DNA of 64,000 bases from Tubulanus polymorphus (GCF_964204645.1 NC_134028.1:9963001-10027000), one strand, 5' to 3'. Counted from the first letter of the stretch, positions 44,233 through 54,989 are shown. Notes: generated from the sequence alone by a model not told the origin. Made by a program: numbers and translations.

Positions 44233-45477
44233 AGTGGGATTTATATAAGTCCTTCTAAGATTTCTAGAATATCTAATGCTATTAAAGCAGAAAGATCACA
44301 TCATATAATTACTCATAATCTTTCAAATATTAATCCCGATGAAACTTTGTATGTTAGAATTCCTAGATTAACACAAAATACTTTTTATGTTCCAAATAGT
44401 ATTTATTTATCAGCCGATATAAAAGTAACTGGTAATAATAATAATTATGTTGTTGATAATGTTGGAAGATATTTGATTAAAAAATTAACTATAAAGATTG
44501 GTCCAGAAACAGTTTTCTCATTAGATGATTATAATTTATTTATGCATTATAAAGATTTATGGTTAACTAAAGAAAATAGAAATAATATGATATTTCAGGG
44601 TATTAAATCGGAAAACCATAATAAATTAAGATCTGAAGCCAATAATGCAGTAGTAACTAATGCTGTAGATAATTTGATAAAAAAGATTTATGGAAGCAAA
44701 TATAAAATTCCATTAGACTTTGAATTGATAAATAATAATGCACCTTTATATAAATACGCAATTCAAGAAGATATTATATTTGAGATAACATTTGCTCTTG
44801 TAAATGAAATTGTATAATCTAGCGTTGTTAAAGATATGGGTTATAAATTATCAAATATATGTTTAGAATATGACACAGTAACTAATGAAAATATTGCTAG
44901 CACAATTCAAACTCAATACAATCAAGGATTTTCATTATTATATGATTATATTGATAAATTTAAAACTGTAACTATTAATGCAAATGATGAAATTATTAAT
45001 GAGAATATTAACTTCCCAAGGAGATCTATTAAAGGTATATTAATATTTTTTACCATTGCAACATATACTAATGGCGCAATAAATGTTGATAATTATTATA
45101 ATCCTGAAATAACAAAAGTAGAAATAACTATCGAAGGAATAGCAAATAAAATATTTTGTCAAGGAATGAGAATGATAGATCAGTGTCCAGAAATTAGAAA
45201 ACATTTTATGAATGAAAAAGTGAAATCATCTGAAAATTGTAACATTAATCAAATTGATTATTATACCGGTAATAAATATGCATTATGGTTAGATTTTAGA
45301 ACAACAGAGGATAATTCATTACATGGTTCTGGGAAAAAACTACAGAACACTAAAGATGGAATACAATTATTCATGGCGAAGAAAAGAGGAGACAAAAATT
45401 TCAAAATGCACATTTATATTATATCTGACGCACAATTAAATATTGTAAATTCACAATTAGATAGTATTCAATATTAG
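44230..45477 (+). pseudogene. major capsid protein (double jelly roll), copy B
   Basis: 415 codons interrupted by one TAA at 44815-44817, where copy A has a leucine codon. First jelly roll: FYVPNSIYLSADIKV, VDNVGRYLIKKLTIKIG, DDYNLFMHYKDLWLTKE; second: VEITIEGIANKIFCQGMR. These are the conserved motifs of Polinton major capsid proteins, which form the hexagonal capsomers. Only one lesion, so this gene decayed late or little. Confidence 0.9.
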
Positions 45478-45507
45478 AAATATAAAGTTAAAATTAAGGA
45501 TATATAA

Positions 45508-46635
45508 ATGGGCGGTAAAAAAAACTCCTAATACTAAAGATCAATATTTAAGAAATTTATATTACAACCCTGAGAGTTCGGTTGCTTATTCTTCTACTAA
45601 AAATATATGGCGTCAAGTAAAACAAGATAAATTAGATAAGATAATCCCACAAAATTTAGTTAAATATAAAGATATAAATGAATTTATGTTAGAACAACAA
45701 CATACACAACACATAAAAAAATTGTTAGAAAATATAAAACTCGTAAAACTATAGTAAGTTATGTAGATCAACAGTGGCAAGGAGATTTAATTGATATGAA
45801 AATGTTAAGAAAGATAATGATGATTATTGGTGGTTATTGAATATAATTGATATTTTTAGTCGTTATGTATGGAGCTTCCCACTTTATAGAAAAGATGCTG
45901 TACAAACATCAAATGTTTTAAGAAAATTTCTTTCGGATGATAAACTAAAACCAGAAAAAAATACAATTTGATGATGGAAAAGAATTTGATAATTCACTTG
46001 TTCATGTACTCTTAGGCAATCATAATATTAAATATTTTTCAACAAAATCAAATAAAAAAGCAGCAGTTGTTGAACGATTTAATAGAACATTAAGAACAAG
46101 AATGTGGAAATATTTTACAGCAAATAATACTACTAAATGGATTGATGTTTTACCAAAATTGATAGAAGGATATAATAATTCTTATCATTCTTCTATTGGA
46201 ATGAAACCTATTGATGCTAGAAAACCTGAAAATGCTGAAATTGTTTGGAATAATTTATATGGAGCATTTCTTGTAGATGAATTTGGTGAACCTAAATTTA
46301 AAGTTGGTCAAAATGTTAGAATTTCTAAGTATAAAAAGATATTTGACAAAGGATACGATCGAAATTTTACTAGGGAAATATATAAAATAAAAAAGGTAAT
46401 AACAACAAAACCATATGTCTATAAATTAGAAGATTTAGATGGTGAAGAAGTTGATGGCTACTTTTACGAAGAAGAATTAAGTTTAACTACTGAAAATCTA
46501 GAACAAGAATATAAAATTGAAAAAGTATTAAAAACAAAAACTGTTAAAAGAAAAAAATATTCTTTAGTAAAATGGGTTGGATGGCCAGATAAATTTAATG
46601 AATGGATATTATCAAGTAAAATTAAAAATATATAA
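45508..46635 (+). pseudogene. RVE integrase with chromodomain, copy B
   Basis: The N-terminal part has frameshifts near 45521, 45700, 45800 and 45957, but the D,D,E regions can be followed (QWQGDLID, FDDGKEF, VVERFNR). 46102-46635 is open and codes the C-terminal region with KFKVGQNVRISKYKK and a terminal chromodomain (KYSLVKWVGWPDKFNEW). Start in GGATATATAAATGGG, without a T-run. The stop TAA directly abuts the ATG of the ATPase. Confidence 0.9.
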
Positions 46636-47244
46636 ATGAATAAGGAATTATTTATATTTGAACCTCATAATATGTTAATTTCTGGTGTAACAAATTGTGG
46701 AAAAACTTATTTTATATTAAATTTATTAGAAACTGTTTATAAAAACTATTTTGATAATATAGTATTATTTTGTCCAACATATGAATTTAATCAAACTTAT
46801 GACAGAAATATTACTAGAAATAATAAATTTATTATATTAGATCCTAAAACAGTAAAAGAAAATTTAGATAATTGTATAAAAATAGCAATTGATATTTATA
46901 AAGGATCAAATACATTATTTATCATAGATGATTGCGCAAATTTACATGATTCAAAAGTTAGAGAAAGTGAGTTATGTTATTTAGCTTTCTCTGGAAGACA
47001 TTTTGGGATAACAACATGGGTTTTAAATCAAAAATATAATTCAATTGTTAAAGACTTTAGGGAGAATATAAGATTTTTAGTATTATTCTACAATAAAGAT
47101 AGAAAATCGATGAAAAATGCGCTTGAGGAAAATGATGTTATTCCACATGATTTACATTATGAATATATGGATAAATTGAAAAATAATAAAAGATCAAAAT
47201 TACTATTTAGATTACAACACCCATTTAAATATGAATTTATTTAA
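46636..47244 (+). CDS. A32-type packaging ATPase
   Basis: Intact 202 codons. Walker A GVTNCGKT (residues 17-24), Walker B TLFIIDDCAN (about 94-103), then SGRHFGITTWVLNQ, which matches the conserved arginine/glutamine-containing third motif of the FtsK-HerA family. It would pump the element DNA into capsids. The ATG overlaps the integrase end as TATATAAATG. The homologous copy A gene has a mutated Walker A and a stop. Confidence 0.9.
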   Translation: MNKELFIFEPHNMLISGVTNCGKTYFILNLLETVYKNYFDNIVLFCPTYEFNQTYDRNITRNNKFIILDPKTVKENLDNCIKIAIDIYKGSNTLFIIDDCANLHDSKVRESELCYLAFSGRHFGITTWVLNQKYNSIVKDFRENIRFLVLFYNKDRKSMKNALEENDVIPHDLHYEYMDKLKNNKRSKLLFRLQHPFKYEFI

Positions 47245-47535
47245 ATTCAACTGGCTTGTTAATCTAGTTGAATTCTAGTTACATTCTAGTTGAATTCTAG
47301 TTATTGGTAGTTGTAACAAAAATCAACTAGATTTAACAATATTTTAACTAGCTGGTTAATCTAGTTTAATTCTAGTTACATTCTAGTTGAATTCTAGTTG
47401 TTAGTAGTTGAAACAAAAATCAACTAGATTTAACATGAAATAAACAAGAACAACAATATTTCAACTAGCTTGTTAATCTAGTAGAATTCTAGTTACATTC
47501 TAGTTGAATTCTAGTTGCAACATCACAACTAATTT
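47245..47535. repeat. CTAGTTGAATTCTAG tandem repeats, copy B
   Basis: Three units of about 95-100 bp rich in CTAGTT and GAATTC palindromes, at the same place as 15755-16037 of copy A but inverted with the element. This AT-rich, palindromic, non-coding block is the only sizeable intergenic gap in the plus-strand gene series. Confidence 0.8.
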
Positions 47536-47551
47536 TTTTGTTATATAAATG
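47531..47551 (+). promoter_or_regulatory. start motif of the ATPase-neighbour gene (copy B)
   Basis: AATTTTTTTGTTATATAAATG: T-run, then TATATAAATGG. Confidence 0.65.
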
Positions 47552-48158
47552 GTAGGTGAAAAGAAAGTAAAATCTAAAAATGTATGGTGATGTTCCAATT
47601 GAAAAAACTTTAGATGATTTAGGAATAACAGAAAACAAATTAATTCCAGATGATGGTGCTTTAAATAATGTTACAACAAATAATAATTATGAATATTATC
47701 TTTACTGTAAACATCAATTAGAAATATTAATAGCATCTGGAAAATGTAAAAATTTTTTCGGTAAAAATTTAACTTATAATGAATTAAACACAATGAAATC
47801 AGATGAAATTATTAGATTATTTAAGATTTATGAAGCCGCGAGAACAGCTAGAATTAATGACGCGATATCAGAAAATGTAGTAAAAGGTTATAGTAAATTA
47901 TGTAATTATATACTACCAATTGAAGATGAAAATAGATTATATTCCGATTTAAAAAATGACTATTTAGTTATGACTGAATTAAATAAATGGATTGGATATT
48001 TATCATTTCAATTAGGCGGATTTATGACATTATTATCAACTGGGGTTATAACATTTTCAAATATTGAAAGTAAAAATATTTCTATAATAAATGAGCGAGG
48101 TGGAAGAAGTGAAGGAATTAACTGTGAAGAAAAAACCGAGATCACAGAAACAAATTGA
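47549..48158 (+). pseudogene. ATPase-neighbour protein, copy B
   Basis: Starts MVGEKK; a four-base insertion near 47580 shifts the frame, after which 47580-48158 is open. Helical middle (KHQLEILIASGKCKNF, IRLFKIYEAARTARINDA) and a C-terminal hydrophobic part (GYLSFQLGGFMTLLSTGVITF). The 3' end overlaps the next gene by 68 bases in another frame. The family occurs beside the packaging ATPase in animal Polintons as I remember them; a role in virion assembly is inferred from that. Confidence 0.7.
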
Positions 48159-48459
48159 ATGGTCTCGGCAATTAGGAATTAAATCACAAGAATATAAAAA
48201 AGCTGTAAAAGGAAAAATAAGTAATAAAAATGTTAATAAAAATGGTGAAAATATTGTTATTTCTACTACTTCTGATAATAGAATATTTGATAAATATTTA
48301 TATTTTACAGTTGGATTTGTAATTGTATTCATTTTGATTGGGTGTAATTGGTATAAGAAATCAAATAAAATTCATGATATTAATAATTCTGAAACAACTG
48401 CTATTAAAAATGAAAATACTTCTGAAATTCCAAAATTGACAATAAAAAAAATGGATTAA
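48091..48459 (+). CDS. small basic membrane protein of the Polinton (copy B)
   Basis: 122 codons, open. Basic N terminus (VKKKPRSQKQIEWSRQLG) and one hydrophobic helix (LYFTVGFVIVFILIGCNWY). Starts in CTATAATAAATGAG. Same protein as 9123-9491. Confidence 0.65.
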   Translation: MSEVEEVKELTVKKKPRSQKQIEWSRQLGIKSQEYKKAVKGKISNKNVNKNGENIVISTTSDNRIFDKYLYFTVGFVIVFILIGCNWYKKSNKIHDINNSETTAIKNENTSEIPKLTIKKMD

Positions 48460-48868
48460 TATTTTAGAAAAAAAGCAAAAAAAATAATTGAATATCTCAC
48501 TACTTTCGTCTATCACTGTATGGGTGCCGTTTATGGCACCATCTATGCGGAGCAATTAAATTGTCCAGATAAGTCATTTCGGATTCTAGATATTCATTAT
48601 TTTTATTAATTTATTTTGTTTTTTTAATTTGAAGTTTTTACTTGAATATTGTATTACAGTCGTTTCTTATTATTAGTTTTTTCTTAAATTGAAAGATGGC
48701 AGCACTGGGCGGGGTGTGATGCTGAAATGAATATTTGAATTTGAATTTGTTAATCAATTAACATGGTAATCGATTACTAATTTGATTAAAAATTATATCA
48801 TAATTAAGTTAAAAATCCATAATTCATTTATCAGTTTTCATTCTTATATTCTTTTCATTCGGAATAAT
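48460..48868. other. spacer with palindromic insert, copy B
   Basis: No gene. The part at 48600-48870 corresponds, inverted, to 5930-6160 of copy A and contains TTGAATTTGTTAATCAATTAAC-like inverted sequence. Compared with copy A, the remaining insert and the 3' end of the 108-aa gene have been deleted; the junction is at about 48868. Confidence 0.5.
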
Positions 48869-49081
48869 TTATAAAAATACTTTAAATTCTCGTGTACTAA
48901 CATTACAGTTGCTTAAATTCGCTGATACTTTCTCTCCATATTTAGTTTTTATCTTTTCTAATTTCAATATTTTATATTCAATTTCTTTTGTAACATCAAC
49001 TAACTTTTTTATTTCGAATTGTTTTTTTGCTGGTTTTATTCTGTTATTTATTGTTGCTAAGAATGCTTTTCTATCTCCCAT
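48869..49081 (-). pseudogene. 108-aa Polinton protein, 3'-truncated (copy B)
   Basis: First 70 codons match 7854-8180 (NNRIKPAKKQFEIKK, KIKTKYGEKVSANL, REFKVFL), then the sequence changes abruptly into the spacer. Starts at the inner edge of the shortened terminal repeat. Confidence 0.75.
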
Positions 49082-49097
49082 TTATAACGAAAACAAA

Positions 49098-49125
49098 TTA
49101 CTTGTGGTGATGAGTGGGGATTACT
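49098..49125 (-). repeat. shortened terminal repeat of copy B
   Basis: ATTACTTGTGGTGATGAGTG is the inner part of the Polinton terminal repeat; the outer part is missing and replaced by GGGGATTACT. Following it is TCCCCCTGTATAT, which resembles the left flank of copy B (ATTCCCCGTATATC), so this may be the real right boundary. Confidence 0.5.
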
Positions 49126-49392
49126 TCCCCCTGTATATAACAAACACGCTATTAACCGTTCTCACCCAAGCCTCACAGCATCTATTTATCCGGGCACTGT
49201 TGACACGCAATCACTGTACTACTACAGTAATAGCACACGCGTTAATAACCGTTCTCAGTAGAGACTCACTGTATCGATCTATCCACGCGCAGATGTTGTT
49301 ACGCGCACTCACTGTATATGTGTATCACAGAGCAATCGTCCGTTCTCACTAGAGCCTAGCTGTGATGAGTGGTGTCCCATACTCAATTGAAT
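49126..49392. repeat. degenerate tandem repeats between two terminal repeats
   Basis: Three diverged units starting TAACCGTTCTCA / TAACCGTTCTCAG / GTCCGTTCTCAC and including ...CACTGTA. A partial terminal repeat (GTGATGAGTGGTGTC) lies at 49361-49375. No gene. The stretch could be host flank or rearranged element ends. Confidence 0.5.
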
Positions 49393-49463
49393 TATTGCTT
49401 GTGGTGATGAGTGGTGTCTCGCCCTCTCGCCCTCTGATCTGAAAGCCCACTTTTCCAATTACT
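49393..49463 (-). repeat. full terminal repeat next to copy C
   Basis: Reverse complement of the Polinton terminus, ending ...CCAATTACT at 49463, with the GCCCTCTCGCCCTC variant also seen in the left repeat of copy B. The next base starts internal PolB sequence of copy C, without a target duplication. Confidence 0.85.
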
Positions 49464-49465
49464 CT

Positions 49466-49937
49466 TGTCATTGTTATTCAAGTCCAGGTTTAACATGGGA
49501 TTGTGGATTAAAATTTACAGATATAAAAATGGATTTGTTAACAAATATAGATCAATTACTATTATTTGAAAAATCTATAAGAGGAGGAGTTTCAGGTGTA
49601 TTAGGTGATAGATATTTCAATGTAAATGATAACCCTGCATATAAGTTATTATATATAGATGCAAATAATTTGTATGGTTGGGCAATGATGGAACCACAAC
49701 CTTATGGAGTATTTGAATTAACTGAAGTTTTACAGAATGAAAATAATGATAAATTTGATTGGAAGAAAAGAATCCTAGATATTGCAGATGATTCAGATAC
49801 TGGTTACTTCTTTGTCTTTGTTGTAGATTTAGAATATCCTGAACATATTAAATTTAAATCTAGAAATCTAACTTACTGTCCCGAACATAAAACTGTAACT
49901 CATGAAGAATTATCAAATTACCAGAAAAAAAATTAAA
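49466..49937 (+). pseudogene. PolB of Polinton copy C, middle fragment
   Basis: Open from 49466: CYSSPGLTWDCGLKFTD, FEKSIRGGVSGVLGDRYF, polymerase motif A (YIDANNLYGWAMMEP), then VVDLEYPEHIKFKSRN and LSNYQKK. It is diverged from copies A and B, so it belongs to a sister family. Cut on the left by the terminal repeat at 49463 and on the right by the insertion at 49938; it continues at 59730. Confidence 0.9.
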
Positions 49938-50018
49938 AACACATTATTATTCGAAAATGGAATTATCAAATTCATGGAATCAATTGTAAAGCTGAAAAAA
50001 GAAAACGGTTATGCTTCG
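49938..50018 (+). repeat. terminal inverted repeat of the 9.8-kb element, left
   Basis: Matches the reverse complement of about 59650-59729 with a few mismatches and one or two indels; contains GTAAAGCTGAAAAAAGAAA. Confidence 0.85.
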
Positions 50019-50089
50019 GTCAAATGAATGATGGATAATTTGTTACCTAGCAGTGCGGGTTTGCATAGAACGTGTGATTCAGCTGTTAG

Positions 50090-50194
50090 CACTGACCGAG
50101 GCTACAATATTGTAACCTAGGTCGGTTCACTGCACAACTTTTTTTGTAAACACTGACCGAGGCTACAATATTGTAGCCTAGATCGGTTCACTGC
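50090..50194 (+). repeat. palindromic subterminal repeats, left (two copies)
   Basis: CACTGACCGAGGCTACAATA continues to TTGTAGCCTAGGTCGGTTCA; each copy is close to a perfect palindrome centred on AATATT. Copies at about 50090 and 50150. Their inverse forms lie near the right end. Such subterminal palindromes often bind transposase. Confidence 0.8.
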
Positions 50195-52403
50195 ATGACC
50201 TTTGCTTGCGATTACTGGCCCAACCCCAGTCGGTTGCTTTTACAGTATTTGAAGTACTGGCCAATTGGATGTTACTATAAATAAACAGTATTTTGAAGAT
50301 GTGGTGACAGAGAGAATCTGTTTTTATTTCGTCTTGTGAAGGTCCTACTGTTCGCTATTCTGTGTCAAAGTATGAATTGAAATATAAAGGATGGAGTTAG
50401 TTTCCTTTCCCGATACTGTATTTATGCTTTTAATCATGAAGGATAATTATGTTATAGCAATTATAGTGATAACCTACGACAGTTTCAAATTCACGTATTA
50501 GAAAACGACAATTATCTTTAGATTCCAAATTTCATTTGGAAAGCGGCGTTTATGCGCACAATTCCTAAAATGTCAGAATTCCGAAAACTAGGGATTCACA
50601 CGGTTAGAATGTTAACTAAATAAGTTTCGTCCGAGCAAATGATTACTATAAGAAACTAACGGCGAAACTTCACGGGTTGGTGCGCTCTGTGCGCTGCATG
50701 AATGGGTTTTTGGAATCAAATGTAAAATACCGGCCGTGTGCATGTTCGGATTTGTACCGATACATTGAGTTTAGTTCAATTTTTTGATCATTATAGTTTA
50801 GGAGCTCTGTGTGACGTCACTGAGCGCGCTGATCAAAAATAGTCTGCACACTGTGAGCATCACATGTTGCTTGGTTTTAAAGGACAGTGTGCTAATTGAC
50901 TATATGAATATGGGCTTGACCTAAATTTTCTTCCTGACAGAGGAATGTATAATCGCACTGATATAGCTGTCTTGCTAGCTTGAAGGGTGTTTGAACTTCG
51001 CCGAATTCAGTTAAAATTCAATTAAATACCATAATTAATAAAATCTTATTGACGGAAATTTACCACTATATTTAAGTAATTTTTCAGTGCGTTTTAAAAT
51101 TACATTGAATTCATCGTTCGAGGTCAATGATGGCGCAAAACAATTTAAATTGAATCCAGTTGGGAGAATATTCCCTTACTTTAGGGTGATTTAGTATTTT
51201 ATGAATCAAGAAATTATTTACAATGGACTTATTTTCCGCTAGCAGCAAAACAACACACTGCTATCTGAACTGTCAATCATTACGTCGTGTCTATTTTAAC
51301 AAGTAGATATAGACTAAAAAGGATGCGTGGTTCCCACGCGAGAACCAAACAAGACGGTTGTTAGTGGACATACTCAAGTTGGATGGTCAACAACGGTTTA
51401 AATAATTTATAAAAACAGATGTAAGCAGTTGTAAACTTGTGAACAGAGGAAATATCAACATATATACACAATTGTGTCTAACTTTCTCCTGTCTGGTTTT
51501 ATGTTAAATATATATTTTGTTTGAATCAATATTCAAATATCGATCCAGAAGAGCAATTCGGCCAACAACATTTTATCTTGAGTTTGAAAAAATGACCTGT
51601 TGACTCGGTAAGAAGGCTCGATTTACCGGGTGCGCACTACTATGTTTTAAATGGCTATGAAAACGGAGTCGAACCAAGAACAGCAATTAAGCTTGATGTC
51701 TCGTTTCCCTCACAGATGACATATATCAGAATCAGTTTTCTCAAAATCTGTTTCTTATCGAAGTCCTTGATTCGTGCTTGAATATGTACATAAGATTTTA
51801 CAAATGAACACAAAGATATAACAAGAATTGAGGTCTTGGTTATACGGTGACAAGTCGAATCGTTTGGAACTAAGAAAAATCCTCAGACTTAGAAAAGTCT
51901 GACTTAAGTTGAATTTCCGAAAAGTACGACTACTAATCGTTTTTGTTATCGGAAATTAAATCAACATCCTCTACATCTAATGTATCTATTGATACGAAAC
52001 GGTTTTTGGACCGTAGATAGATTGAAAGTTACGGAGAGGGAGGGGTAGCTCTATCGCATTAAAACATTATTGCTCAGTTATACATATGGCATTCATCCAT
52101 TTAGCTCAAACAACAAACACACTTCTGCGCAGAAAAATACCAAGGCTATTTATGCTTAATCATGTACTTTATTGATACAGACAATAAAATCGCTGTCCGC
52201 GTTGTGTCCCCTTGCTTAAGTCACGTTTGTTATCTAATACAAATTAATAATGGTCAGCAGAATTTAAGGGCTTTCACCGTTGAGTAGTAGCCTATCTGTC
52301 ATGAGGCCTGATCATGCACATGTGTTATATTAGAAATACAATATAGCTTTTCAATTTTTTAGGCGAAAAGTTGCTTTAAATATATTCGCCGCGTCTTGAT
52401 TTT
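50195..52403. other. interior of the 9.8-kb element, no gene recognised
   Basis: No long reading frame and no transposase motif. Composition resembles host DNA. Nothing further can be supported. Confidence 0.4.
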
Positions 52404-53124
52404 CTTGAGGGATTTCTCTTGATTGTTAAAACAATATCAAATCATCCTGTCTCAAAAAGTATGAAACCTAGAAATATGTAGCCAATTTGGAATTGGATGA
52501 AATGTTCAAATTCAAAATTCAAATTCAAAGCCATTCGACCCTGTTATCAAACATATCAGTGTTCTTTAAAACACTTGTTAAATATCGGAGGATTTTTAAG
52601 CCGAGCTTCAAACATTTCGATTGCTGAACTAAAATGATTATGTGACATGTAATTATCCAAGACTATGAATATGTTTTAGGTGACCGTTTAAGGTGTTCCT
52701 TTTATCCGGGAAGGATTTGTTTCAATCTCAATTTTAAGATATCAACAGATCACTATGAAAAGTCCTTGAGGGATTTCTCTTGATTGTTAAAACAATATCA
52801 AATCATCCTGTCTCAAAAAGTATGAAACCTAGAAATATGTAGCCAATTTGGAATTGGATGAAATGTTCAAATTCAAAATTCAAATTCAAAGCCATTCGAC
52901 CCTGTTATCAAACATATCAGTGTTCTTTAAAACACTTGTTAAATATCGGAGGATTTTTAAGCCGAGCTTCAAACATTTCGATTGCTGAACTAAAATGATT
53001 ATGTGACATGTAATTATCCAAGACTATGAATATGTTTTAGGTGACCGTTTAAGGTGTTCCTTTTATCCGGGAAGGATTTGTTTCAATCTCAATTTTAAGA
53101 TATCAACAGATCACTATGAAAAGT
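52404..53124 (+). repeat. 360-bp direct tandem duplication
   Basis: Starting at CTTGAGGGATTTCTCTTGAT (about 52404) the sequence repeats at about 52765 with almost no difference, ending ...CACTATGAAAAGT. Recent duplication, non-coding. Confidence 0.9.
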
Positions 53125-53748
53125 AACGCTATCGAGTGATCGCTGGCAGATTTAGCAGTTAAAATCGCCACACGTGTTCAATGTTTGCATTGATACAGGC
53201 GATTAGAGGGACACATGGCATCCACTGCATATAAAACAGTAGATAGATTTCTGGAGATTTAAAGTTTGGATGCTCTGATGAACTCTATCAGCTGTTGGTT
53301 GGTTAAAGCATAGCAGTGCTAAATTTCTATGGTTATAGTACATTGCAGGTGACCCAAATGATTCGCCTTCTGCCTGCATATTATAAACCTGGTACCTACG
53401 AGCATGGACTCTTTTAGATGGATGCCTGGACGTTATAGTACAGTGTTCATGACTATAGAACCGGGTGACCCGAATTCCCCACCTGACTGAAAATCTCATA
53501 GCGGAGGTAACGCGTATATCTTTGCTGCACACCGATCTCCTTGAAAGGTTAAAATGCTATTTTTGTGTCTATACTTTTAACACAGGGTACATGAATATTT
53601 AACTAATACTTTTAAACAAGATTTCTTCAGAATAAAAACTACGTCCAAATATCTGGCTAAAGTACAGTACCCGCTCTGGGTACTTTTTCTGATTCTCACA
53701 TTCGGCACAATATGGATCTTTTAGACTAACTAAAAAATCTCAAACCTA

Positions 53749-54440
53749 ATGGCCAGAAAGTTATATGTTTCGACGCTATATCGATCCTTGTTCACAAATA
53801 TACCATTGGAACCAGCTCTCAATTTATTAAGAAGAAAACTCCCGGACTCCAATCTTGATCTCCCGGTTCCTGTAGATTGCTTACTTGAACTTTTGGAGCT
53901 CTGTACAACCAATCTATACTTCCAATCCCAAGACAAAATCTATGAACAAATTTTCGGTTTCGCTATGGGCAACCCATTATCCCCCATTTTGGCTAATCTT
54001 TTCCTTGAACATTTTGAATGCGAAATTCTTCCGAAATTACACTGGCTCTAAACCTAACTTTTGTATTGGATGTGTTGATGACATTCTGTGCTTTAGTTTC
54101 TGATGATTTTGATCTTAACTCTTTTATTGACTTCATTCATCAACTCTCAATATCCATCTTTGAAATTCACATTTGAATGGGAACAAAATGACCAAATCCC
54201 GTTTTTAGATGTTCTAATTCACAATAAATACTCTCATTTGTTTTTTTCAAGGCCTCTTTCTCCGTGCACTGCGGATTTGCGATGAAACCTTCCTTTCGGA
54301 TGAATTTGACCACATATACAACTCTCTTAAAAAATTGGCTTACCCTGATCACATTTTGAAAATCGCTATTTCTAAGGCTAAACGTACTTTCTTTAATTCT
54401 AAACCTCAAGAAAATAAAAAAAAAACACATTTCAGAATTC
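53749..54440 (+). pseudogene. Penelope reverse transcriptase, fragmented
   Basis: Motifs in three frames: STLYRSLFTNIPLEPAL, GFAMGNPLSPILANLFLEHF (the RT motif with the SP..A), CVDDILCF (catalytic VDD), FLDVLIHN and YPDHILKIAISKAKRTF of the thumb. Frameshifts near 54045, 54100 and 54270, with loss of the segment after FLDVLIHN. Not functional. Confidence 0.9.
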
Positions 54441-54453
54441 ATTGTAGTTCCGT

Positions 54454-54906
54454 ATGTACCTGTTTTGGAAAAGTTTCGACTCTCTCTCTTTATTGGATAG
54501 ACAAATCATTTTCACGTATGAAAACCAAATTAGCAAGACTTTGGTAAAAAACAATCAATCTAAACCTTTGGAATGCGGAGTTTACAAAATTCCTCGTTTT
54601 GGCTGTGATAAAATGTACTTTGGAGAAACTGGTCGTGATTTAAAAACTCGATTTTCGGAACACAAAAAGGATATAATAAATCAAAAACCGGCTAGTGGTG
54701 TAGCCAATCATGTTTGGAACACTGGTCATCGTTTTAATTTTGATAAAGCCGAAATTATTTATACTTCCAGCAATTACACTAAACGCCACACAGTTGAGTC
54801 TGTCCTAATTACTCGTCACTCAGATAGTTCCAATTTAAATAATGGCTTTTCTCCTCATAATTCCCTTCTTTCTAAGTATATTACTTCATGCCTTGCCAAA
54901 CACTAA
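54454..54906 (+). pseudogene. Penelope GIY-YIG endonuclease
   Basis: The open frame includes a thumb remnant (RQIIFTYENQISKTLVKNN) and ECGVYKIPRFGCDKMYFGETGR, KTRFSEHKKDI, GVANHVW, ending LNNGFSPHNSLLSKY. One of the usual finger cysteines is changed (IPRFGCDK against IPCKVCDK in the element at 10318). The RT upstream is broken. Confidence 0.9.
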
Positions 54907-54989
54907 TTAGTTACTCACTCACCAATTTACTCAAATAACCTTAATTCTCCTCTTTATATATACCCTTGTTTTTAGTCAATATCTCACAC

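Larger units (their letters stand above)
32643..49463 (+). mobile_element. Polinton/Maverick copy B
   Basis: About 16.8 kb, typical Polinton length, with the same gene order as copy A but in the opposite orientation. The left end is sharp (AGTAATTGG at 32643). The right end is uncertain: a shortened terminal repeat ends at 49125 (...GGATTACT) and a full one ends at 49463. The left flank TATATC is not repeated after either, so the right end was rearranged. Capsid-region genes are mostly open, PolB and integrase are broken. Confidence 0.9.

Noticed and set aside
4911-49463. Window as a free viral or bacterial genome
   Set aside because: The virus-like genes are flanked by target duplications, Penelope retroelements and host-like DNA, and most are broken, so these are integrated fossils in a eukaryotic chromosome.
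53203-53532. 109-codon minus-strand frame in the 9.8-kb element as a transposase
   Set aside because: No DDE, HTH or zinc motifs; composition like non-coding DNA.
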